A stretch of 64,000 nt of DNA, taken from the NCBI RefSeq assembly GCF_002119665.1, contig NZ_CP021111.1:1426001-1490000 (forward strand), read 5' to 3'. Of this stretch, positions 45,784-64,000 are shown one piece after another. Each line of letters begins with the position of its first letter. Positions within the stretch are counted from its first letter, which is position 1. The DNA comes from Bordetella genomosp. 13. GTDB taxonomy: Bacteria; Pseudomonadota; Gammaproteobacteria; Burkholderiales; Burkholderiaceae_B. Made by a program: the position numbers and the translations under genes. The notes beneath the pieces are model-generated. The model searched no databases. It saw only the letters and a list, made by a program, of their open reading frames with translations, and was not told the origin of the DNA.

Positions 45784-47289
45784 ATGACAATACAATTGAG
45801 ATATGAAAGCTTGACGCTTCGCCCGCTGGCAGTTTCAGATTCCTCGCTGATATTCGCGTGGCGCAACGATGCGAATGTTCGAAAGGCCATGTTCAGCGGC
45901 GACCTGATTGAAATTTCCCAGCATGAGGCTTGGCTGTCGCGGACACTTGGCGATCCTTCATGTGCATATTTCATTTTCGAAATCGCTGAGCGCCCCGCGG
46001 GACTAGTAGGTTTTTCAGAAATGGGCGACCGGGATCTGCGTGCGCGGTGGACCTTTCATGTGCGCCCGGATCTGAGAATCCCAGGCGCTGGAACTGCCAT
46101 GGGATTCTTGGCCGTGGACCGTGCGTTCCGAGAGCTGGGCCGGCATAAACTATGCGGTGAAGTGCTCGCGGACAACGAGAGGTCGCTGCGCATGCACCGA
46201 CGACTGGGGTTTCGCCGTGAAGGGATTCGGACTGCCCATGTCCACAAGGCGGGGACCTGGATGGACGTACATGAGTACGCGCTGTTGGCTGAAGAGTGGG
46301 CCGGCATTCGAGGGGCGATCCACGAAGCACTTTTCTCCGAATTCCAGCGGCCCAAGCCCAAAGTACTGTTCACTGGCGGCGGTGGCTCGGCATCGCAATC
46401 GTTGCAGGAGCAGTGGTCCGAACGCTATGAGCTCTATTTTGCCGATGCGAACCCAGAGGCTTTTCCTCCCGGTATACCGCAATCGCGGCGCTGCGTGATT
46501 CCGTTAGCTCGAGACCCTGCGTTCACCGAAACAGTCGCCGCGCTATGCAAGCGGGAGAGGATCGATCTGATCGTGCCCGGCGTGGACGAGGAGTTGCTTG
46601 CGTTCGCGCGTATGCACGGCGCGCCGGGGTGGCCCCGCATCATGCTTCCCGAAACCAAATTCATAGAGCAAATGTTAGATAAGTTGGTCAGCGCTCAAGC
46701 AATCGAGGCGGCGGGACTTGATGTGCCGATGACCCGGCCGCTGGAGCGGGCGTCGGAGGTCGGGTTCCCGCTGATCGCGAAACCAAGAACGGGCCGAGGG
46801 TCGCGAGGAGTGATGCGTCTTGATAGGCCCGAACAGGTTGCGGCATATCTGGCGTTGCAAGCGGGGAAACCGGAAGATTTCATCGCACAGCAGTTGGTCC
46901 TCGGAGACGAGTACACGGTCTGCGTGGCAGCTGATGGTGGCATCCTACCGCGAGAGGTGATTCCTGTTCGCGCAATGGAGAAACGCGGCATCACGCTCCG
47001 TGCGAAAACCGACCGCGCGACATCGGTAATTGAGTACGCGAAGGCATTTCAGGCGCATTTTCGCGCATCTGGTTGCTACAACATACAGTGTATGTTGACT
47101 CCGGATGGGAAAGTGCTGCCATTTGAAGTGAATCCACGGATCTCGACGACGTTCGTTCTTGCTATCGCAACGGGTTTCGATCCCATTCCTATGGCGCTCG
47201 GCGGAGAGATCGAAATGGGGAAGTTCGAACGCCATGCGGAATGGAGCTTGCATCGTAGCTGGTTCAGCGCGATCACGAAAACGAGGTGA
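45784..47289 (+). CDS. PseH-type N-acetyltransferase fused to an ATP-grasp ligase
   Basis: A 501-residue fusion. Residues 1-175 are a GNAT acetyltransferase of PseH type (TLRPLAVSDSSLIFAWRNDA, IFEIAERPAGLVGFSEM, then CGEVLADNERSLRMHRRLGF), which would acetylate the 4-amino group made by PseC. Residues 191-501 are an ATP-grasp ligase of the CarB-like class: pre-ATP start KVLFTGGGGSASQSL, ATP-binding PLIAKPRTGRGSRGV (329-343) and metal site FEVNPRIS (447-454). PseH is normally about 180 residues alone. ATP-grasp enzymes join carboxylates to amines, so the extra domain may attach an acyl or amino-acid group to a sugar amine; this is inference. pseG ends 19 bases upstream. Confidence 0.82.
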   Translation: MTIQLRYESLTLRPLAVSDSSLIFAWRNDANVRKAMFSGDLIEISQHEAWLSRTLGDPSCAYFIFEIAERPAGLVGFSEMGDRDLRARWTFHVRPDLRIPGAGTAMGFLAVDRAFRELGRHKLCGEVLADNERSLRMHRRLGFRREGIRTAHVHKAGTWMDVHEYALLAEEWAGIRGAIHEALFSEFQRPKPKVLFTGGGGSASQSLQEQWSERYELYFADANPEAFPPGIPQSRRCVIPLARDPAFTETVAALCKRERIDLIVPGVDEELLAFARMHGAPGWPRIMLPETKFIEQMLDKLVSAQAIEAAGLDVPMTRPLERASEVGFPLIAKPRTGRGSRGVMRLDRPEQVAAYLALQAGKPEDFIAQQLVLGDEYTVCVAADGGILPREVIPVRAMEKRGITLRAKTDRATSVIEYAKAFQAHFRASGCYNIQCMLTPDGKVLPFEVNPRISTTFVLAIATGFDPIPMALGGEIEMGKFERHAEWSLHRSWFSAITKTR

Positions 47290-47297
47290 GGGAAGAT

Positions 47298-48329
47298 ATG
47301 GAGATTGAGATCAACGGGCGAAAGGTGGGCGATGGACAGCCCGCATTCGTGATCGCCGAAATCGGCTCGAACCATAATCAAGATTACGATCTGGCTTTGC
47401 GGATGATTGATGCAGCGCTGATGGCCGGGGCGGACGCTGTCAAGTTCCAGACATTCAAAGCAGACAGGCATGTATCGCGTCGTGCGGAGAGTCCCTCATA
47501 TCTGAAGGACCGCAATATTCAAGACCTGTTGCGGAGCCTGGAGTTGAACCGTGACTGGCAGGCAGGCCTGCAGGCGCACACGGAGGGCCAGGGAGGCATT
47601 TTCTTCTCATCGCCTTGCGACTTCGAGGCCGTAGACGGCCTCGAAGCCATCGGAGCTCCCGCCCACAAAGTTGCTTCTTTCGACCTCACGGACACCGACC
47701 TGATTGGGTATATCGCGCGCACCGGCAAGCCAATGATTCTATCGACCGGTCTGGCTGACTGGATGGATATCCAGAGAGGTATAGACACAGCCAAGAAGCT
47801 TGGCAACGACCAACTTGTGCTGCTGCAATGCACTTCGCTGTATCCTGCCCCGCCTCACTTGTCCAATCTGCGCGCGATGGACACGATGCGCCATGCCTTC
47901 GGCGTGTTGACCGGTTATTCCGACCATACGCTGGGGAGTACGGTTTCTATGGCGGCTGTGGCGCGCGGTGCGTGCATGATCGAGAAGCACTTCACGCTTG
48001 ACCGCACCCTCCCTGGGCCCGATCACAGTTTCGCCATGGAGCCGCAGGAGTTCAGCGAGATGGTTCGCGGGATGCGCGAGATAGAGAGCGCTCTTGGTGA
48101 CGGGTCGAAGAACGGCCCGCGTCCAGAGGAGCAGGAGATGGCTGAGAAGGTACGGCGCTCCTTGCACGCAGCCAGGGACATCGAGGAAGGTGAGAAGATA
48201 TCGGCCGACATGCTCGTCATTAAGCGACCAGGGCATGGATTGGCGCCGTTCCTGCGCCCGCACATCCTTGGTCGGACGGCTCGGCGCAGGATCGAAGCAG
48301 ATGAGTGGATTACTTGGGATATGGTCTGA
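47298..48329 (+). CDS. pseI: Pseudaminic acid synthase PseI (NeuB family)
   Basis: A 343-residue enzyme that condenses the hexose from PseG with phosphoenolpyruvate to give pseudaminic acid. NeuB-domain blocks are FVIAEIGSNHNQDYDLALRM (residues 18-37), GADAVKFQTFKAD, LSTGLADWMDI, LLQCTSLYPAP, GYSDHTLG and EKHFTLDRTLPGPDHSFAM. A C-terminal SAF (antifreeze-like) domain from about 285 includes ADMLVIKRPGHGLAPF. ATG 47298 has GAGGGAA 4 bases upstream; GTG 47286 overlapping the previous stop is the alternative. The Pse rather than sialic or legionaminic assignment rests on the neighbouring pseB, pseC, pseG and pseF. Confidence 0.92.
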   Translation: MEIEINGRKVGDGQPAFVIAEIGSNHNQDYDLALRMIDAALMAGADAVKFQTFKADRHVSRRAESPSYLKDRNIQDLLRSLELNRDWQAGLQAHTEGQGGIFFSSPCDFEAVDGLEAIGAPAHKVASFDLTDTDLIGYIARTGKPMILSTGLADWMDIQRGIDTAKKLGNDQLVLLQCTSLYPAPPHLSNLRAMDTMRHAFGVLTGYSDHTLGSTVSMAAVARGACMIEKHFTLDRTLPGPDHSFAMEPQEFSEMVRGMREIESALGDGSKNGPRPEEQEMAEKVRRSLHAARDIEEGEKISADMLVIKRPGHGLAPFLRPHILGRTARRRIEADEWITWDMV

Positions 48330-48331
48330 CG

Positions 48332-49171
48332 ATGGAACTGGTCGTCGTCACAGGAGCGGGCGGCTACCTTGGAGATGAGGTCTTGCGCTGCGTCAGGGCT
48401 TCGGGAAAGAATGCAATAGGACTTTCGCGCCAGCCTCGTGCCGGACTCGAGTTGTGCGACATGCTCGATTACGAGCAGTTGGCCCGGTTCATGGACGAGG
48501 CCAAGCCGTCCGTCGTGATTCACTCCGCCTGGGAAACACCGAAAACCAGCGCGGGTTATGGCGACAAGCTGAGCAGCGCCCGAGGTCTAGCAATGGTCGA
48601 CAATCTATTGGCTGCCACGGACGCGTCAGTCATCTACATTTCCTCAATGGCAGTCTACGGCGACGGCGAGGCACATGTGCCGCGCTCCGAAGACGATGCT
48701 GGTAGGCCACAATCATCTTACGGCATTGCAAAGTGGGAGGGCGAACGAAAGTTCGCCTGCGCCCATCGAAGCGGGTTCGCCGTTCGACTGCCCGGTTTGT
48801 TCGGCGGGTCGCGGTGTGGCGGCTTGGTGCGCGGAGCGATGGAGGCCCTCGGTCGCGGGGAGTTGCCGACATTACCTCCAGGACCGCTGCTCTGGGCCGC
48901 CATGCACGTCAGCGATGCGGCGGAGCAGGTTGCTCGCCTCTGCGCTCGGTCCCCCGGCCCGGGTTTTGCGCCGGTCAATGTCGGCTATGAAGGCACGTTC
49001 TCCGTGTCCTACTTCGTTCAGATACTGGAAGAACTTTATGCCAAGCCTATTCCATACGATATTGTCCATCCGAAGTTTTCTTTTGATCTGCGTCGTGCTC
49101 GAGAGCTCGGCCTTGTTCCTCGTCGCGATTTCAAGCAGGCCTTGGAACAACTGAAACAGGAGCTTGAATGA
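48332..49171 (+). CDS. NAD(P)-dependent epimerase/reductase (extended SDR)
   Basis: A 279-residue extended SDR. The nucleotide-binding motif is VVVTGAGGYLGDEVL (residues 4-18). The catalytic set appears as IYISSMAVYG (Ser) and YGIAKWEGE (Tyr-x-x-x-Lys). C-terminal VRLPGLFGGSRCGGLVRGAM and FAPVNVGYEGTFSVSYFVQI are typical of sugar-nucleotide SDRs. None of the six canonical pse steps needs it, so it may reduce, epimerise or otherwise tailor a sugar. Its end overlaps the phosphatase start by 4 bases (ATGA), within one operon. Confidence 0.8.
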   Translation: MELVVVTGAGGYLGDEVLRCVRASGKNAIGLSRQPRAGLELCDMLDYEQLARFMDEAKPSVVIHSAWETPKTSAGYGDKLSSARGLAMVDNLLAATDASVIYISSMAVYGDGEAHVPRSEDDAGRPQSSYGIAKWEGERKFACAHRSGFAVRLPGLFGGSRCGGLVRGAMEALGRGELPTLPPGPLLWAAMHVSDAAEQVARLCARSPGPGFAPVNVGYEGTFSVSYFVQILEELYAKPIPYDIVHPKFSFDLRRARELGLVPRRDFKQALEQLKQELE

Positions 49172-49937
49172 CGTCCATCGACTTCGCTCCAGTTGCCGAC
49201 GTGTTGCGCCAAGCTGGTGACCTCATACTTGACTGGCGGCACGATAAGGCTCAGCGTCGCCTGCACTCCGTCCGCGATTTCAAGACTCAGGCGGACGCAC
49301 GCGCTCATGAATGGATCTCTGATAGGCTGGCTGGCTTGTATCCGGGCCTGCCCGTTCTTTCCGAAGAGGCAGAGTGGAAACGATCGCGTCCATCGGCATA
49401 TTGGCTGATCGACCCGATTGATGGAACTGCCAGCTGGTACGAAGGCTATTCCGGATTTGCTACCCAGGCCGCCTTTATAGATCGCGGTATGGTGCTGTAC
49501 GGTGTAGTATGCGCGCCGGCGTTGGGCGTCGTATGGGAAGGCATTAGTGGCAAGGGCGCCTGGCGAAATGGCGAGTCGTTGCCGCGCCTTGTCCCCTCCG
49601 ACCGTCTACTGGTATGCGACAACTATCCTGACGCTAGGCGCGCCGCCAGGACGCTAGTTGATCGACTTCCAGCAACGGGTTACGTCGAAAGCGGGTCCTT
49701 GGGTATCAAGTGCTGCCTGATTGCAGATGGTACGGCCGACGTGTTCGTCAAGGATGTGGTGACGCGTGATTGGGACATCGCGCCGGCGGCGCCTGTGCTG
49801 GCTGCAGTAGGGGCCGTCCTTAGCCTGCCAAATGGTGCACCGTATTTATTCGACGGCGCGATGGAGAAGCCCGAAGGGGTCCTGGTAGCAAGAGACCCTG
49901 AGCTCGCCGCCAGGGCGGTGGGAATATTGGAGAAACC

Positions 49938-49941
<4 letters not shown>
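49168..49941 (+). CDS. Inositol monophosphatase/CysQ-family phosphatase
   Basis: A 257-residue Mg-dependent phosphatase. Metal-binding residues are visible in PVLSEEAEW (Glu66-Glu67) and WLIDPIDGTASW (Asp82, Asp85, then GT). The third site is VTRDWDIAPAAPVLAAVG, the WDxAA/P-type motif of the family. Substrates in the family include inositol phosphate, 3'-phosphoadenosine phosphate and sugar phosphates. Placed in a pse operon with ATGA overlaps on both sides, it probably removes phosphate from a pathway intermediate or nucleotide by-product; the substrate is unknown. Confidence 0.85.
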
Positions 49942-52858
<2,917 letters not shown>

Positions 52859-52859
<1 letters not shown>

Positions 52860-53560
52860 TGGCGCGTGACCCTATCATCGTCGTCGTACCAGCAAGGGGT
52901 GGGTCTAAGCGGGTGCCACGTAAGAATGTGCGCCCGTTTCACGGCAAGCCGATGCTCCATTGGCCATTGCGCGCTGCTCAGGACACTGGCCTTTTCGACC
53001 GGATTGTTGTCTCGACGGATGATCCTGATATTGCCGAGGCTGCCCGCGCTGGTGGGGCCGAGGTCCCGTTCCTCCGGGATGCCAGTCTGGCCGACGACGT
53101 GACAGGCACGACAGACGTTGTTCGCGATGCTGTGGTCCGGTTGCGGTTGCCTGATGACGCTGCGGTCTGTTGTCTGTATCCCACGGCGGCGTTTGTGCAA
53201 GCGAGAGACCTGGCTTCAGGGCTGGAGGCATTGCGGGAGGGCGGCGTACCGTGGGTTATTTCTGTGGCCGCCTACCGCACACCGATCCAGCGCGCCTATT
53301 TATTGAAGGAGGATGGGCTAGTCGAGCCTGCAATGCCGGAATACATGCCCATGCGATCGCAGGATCTGCCGCAGGCATTTTTTGATGCCGGACAGTTCTA
53401 TTGGGCCCGCGCCAAAACTTGGCGGACGGCGGGGCTACGGGTTTGGGATGGTGCGCGTCCAGTAATGCTAGATGCCAATCGAGTGGTCGACATCGATACG
53501 CTATCGGACTGGGCGTACGCCGAGCGGCTTTTTGCTCTATGGCGAGAAGGCGCCGATTAA
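52859..53560 (+). CDS. pseF: Pseudaminic acid cytidylyltransferase PseF
   Basis: A 233-residue CMP-sugar synthetase that activates pseudaminic acid with CTP, the last pathway step. VVPARGGSKRVPRKNVRPFH (about residues 8-27) is the NeuA/PseF nucleotide-binding signature. IVVSTDDPDIAEAARAGGAE, FLRDASLADDVTGTTDVV and FFDAGQFYWARAKTW follow as in PseF. The start at 52859 overlaps the pseC stop. It is the last plus-strand gene of the operon; the oxoamine synthase gene converges from the right. Confidence 0.94.
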
Positions 53561-53587
53561 CGTCTACACTAGCCTTTCGGTCAGACA

Positions 53588-62686
<9,099 letters not shown>

Positions 62687-63202
62687 ATGAATTCTTTTTC
62701 CTTCGAGTAACGACTCGGGCATGCTTGGGAGGGGCGCCCTGGGGGGCATCGGGCGGTGACGGGCAGTCCGTAACCGCTAAGCCGAACATCAACTGCTGCT
62801 GTCGCAGGTGGCCAGGGAAATGCCGGGATAAGCGCGGCACAGAAAGCGGCGATCGTACGTCGGAGGAGGAGGGGCCTTCACGGTGTTCCATTGAATGCAG
62901 CGGCGTCCACTGTCGGACACAGGTCACGCATTTTATTGGAATCGCCTGGAACGCCGCCCCGAGGCCCCCGAGCGGCGCTCTTGGATTTGCTACTTGATGT
63001 ACCCGTCAAGGCGCAATCGGCCCTGTTTACGGCGCGATATCTCCGAAGCTTAAGGAACCTCGCGGCAGGGAAGACCGTTTTGCCGCTGGCACGTTGGTAA
63101 ATGCCTGATTGCAGGCGCGTCATGCCGGCCATCCGCATTATGGCCGACACATTTTTGAAATACTTATTTACAATAAACCGGGCTGTGGTGAGACCTGCGG
63201 GT
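62687..63202. other. Intergenic region upstream of the PKS gene
   Basis: About 515 bases with no convincing gene. The A+T-rich island 63150-63180 (TTTTTGAAATACTTATTTAC and on) stands out in the G+C-rich surroundings. It probably holds the leftward promoter of the PKS operon or a binding site for a silencer. A weak hairpin (CGCCGC with GCGGCG) lies near 62952-62977. Confidence 0.45.
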
Positions 63203-63787
63203 TCAACACGACACCGCCGGAACCTTCGGCAAAGGCGCCGCCACACGCCAGGCCGCGCGCCGCCGCAGCGCGGTCAGCACCTTCAGCCCCGCCGGCCAGT
63301 CCCGCAACCCGCTCTCGGCATTCAGGTGTCCACCGCCGTGTACCACCACCAGCCGGCTGCCCCAATCTCGCGCGAACTGCTCGGCGCGATTCAGGCTGCA
63401 ATAAGGATCGTCGTCACTCGCCACCACCACGCTCTGAAAGGGTAGCGGCAGCCTGGGGATCGGGGCGAAGCCGCGCAGGCACTCGGGCGCGTCGGGCCGT
63501 TCGACGTCCGCAGGCGCGACCAGCATGGCGCCCGCCACGCGCGAGCGCAACGGCACGGGAAGGCTGGCCACGGCCAGGCATCCCAGGCTGTGCGCGATCA
63601 ACAGGGCGGGGCAGGTAGCGGCATCCACGCTGGCGGCGACCGCGGCATGCCATGTCGCCGGACGCGGCTCGGTCCAACTGGGCTGGCGCACGCGCACGGC
63701 ATGCGGCAACGACTGTTCCCACAGCGTTTGCCAATGGCCGGGGCCGGAGTCTTTCCACCCGGGGACGATAATGGGTTGAAGTCTCAT
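63203..63787 (-). CDS. RBBP9/YdeN family serine hydrolase
   Basis: A 194-residue small alpha/beta hydrolase. The start PIIVPGWKDSGPGHWQTLWE is the family signature. The nucleophile elbow is LLIAHSLGCLAVAS (about residue 67), the Asp is in VVASDDDPYCS and the His in HGGGHLNAESGLRDWPAG. The order and length match YdeN/RBBP9 proteins of unknown physiological substrate. ATG 63787 puts the conserved domain at residue 5; ATG 63799 is an alternative, and neither has a clear ribosome-binding site. It is divergent from the gene starting at 63986. Confidence 0.88.
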   Translation of the reverse strand: MRLQPIIVPGWKDSGPGHWQTLWEQSLPHAVRVRQPSWTEPRPATWHAAVAASVDAATCPALLIAHSLGCLAVASLPVPLRSRVAGAMLVAPADVERPDAPECLRGFAPIPRLPLPFQSVVVASDDDPYCSLNRAEQFARDWGSRLVVVHGGGHLNAESGLRDWPAGLKVLTALRRRAAWRVAAPLPKVPAVSC

Positions 63788-63839
63788 GGGCAGGATCATG
63801 CCGCCCGTCTTATACAACGCAAACGAATTAATCCTCCAT

Positions 63840-63860
63840 TGCATATGCTGCAATGCATAT
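63840..63860. promoter_or_regulatory. Direct TGCATAT repeats in divergent region
   Basis: TGCATAT occurs at 63840-63846 and 63854-63860, 14 bases apart, in the 198-base region between the hydrolase and the next gene. GCATATGC within it is a perfect palindrome. It may be an operator or promoter element. Confidence 0.35.
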
Positions 63861-63985
63861 AACGATGCGAGTACGGCGGGCGCAGCCTTGGGTGTATGCT
63901 TGCGCCCGTGCCTGACCAGGCACGGGAGCAGGCCGCAGGCTACTCGCCCGGGGCCGGAGATCACAAGACGACAAAGGAGGTTCGC

Positions 63986-64000
63986 ATGAGCAAGCAATCC
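63986..64000 (+). CDS. Start of an unidentified gene, cut by window end
   Basis: AAAGGAGG stands 5 bases before an ATG at 63986, and the first codons read MSKQS. The strong ribosome-binding site makes a real gene likely, but five codons are too few for identification. Confidence 0.6.

Noticed and set aside
47298-48329. Assignment of the NeuB-family gene to sialic or legionaminic acid synthesis
   Set aside because: The neighbours are the L-altro-type Pse enzymes PseB, PseC, PseG and PseF, with no NeuC-type epimerase or Leg-pathway genes.

Overview
The window is a high-GC betaproteobacterial chromosome segment. It most resembles Alcaligenaceae of the Achromobacter/Bordetella type. Supporting traits are a DUF3739-type filamentous haemagglutinin, the ridA-recG-oxyR order, a classic Burkholderiales porin, a Bug/TctC solute-binding protein and a Burkholderia wcb-like polyketide synthase plus oxoamine synthase next to a capsule locus. 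No rRNA, tRNA, insertion sequence or CRISPR array was seen. The genus is an inference; no search was run.

Left flank (1-30,760), ordinary high-GC genes. It starts with the 3' part of a giant two-partner-secretion exoprotein, followed by an ECF sigma factor. Next are a LysR regulator divergent from one of two pirin genes, a Fur-type ferric iron ABC transporter (fbpABC-like) and ferredoxin-NADP reductase (fpr). A leftward catabolic cluster follows: AtuA-like protein in two genes, Bug solute-binding protein, tannase-family esterase lipoprotein and a second large hydrolase lipoprotein, with a divergent LysR regulator. Then come ridA, recG, oxyR, a porin, an MBL-fold hydrolase and dps.

Capsule locus (30,762-62,686). 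A short-chain reductase and KpsC come first. A rightward ABC-dependent export set follows: KpsM, KpsT, a KpsE-like PCP protein, a Wza/CtrA-like outer-membrane lipoprotein and KpsS. After an 836-bp spacer lies a 1309-residue protein with two glycosyltransferase-like modules, then an overlapping operon with all six steps of CMP-pseudaminic acid synthesis: PseG, PseH (fused to an ATP-grasp ligase), PseI, PseB, PseC and PseF. Three tailoring-type enzymes sit inside that operon: an NAD-dependent epimerase/reductase, an inositol-monophosphatase-family phosphatase and a PIG-L deacetylase. Facing this operon are a highly reducing type I polyketide synthase (WcbR-like) and an alpha-oxoamine synthase (WcbT-like).

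Taken together, the locus should make and export a group 2/3-type capsule containing a modified pseudaminic acid. The PKS, oxoamine synthase and SDR reductase could together make a sphingoid-like amino lipid, perhaps the capsule's anchor; that part is hypothesis.

Right flank (63,203-64,000). An RBBP9/YdeN-type serine hydrolase is transcribed leftward. The first codons of another gene are cut by the window end. The capsule segment from about 31 to 54 kb looks visibly richer in A+T and in non-preferred codons than both flanks, while the PKS and oxoamine synthase genes look like the core genome.
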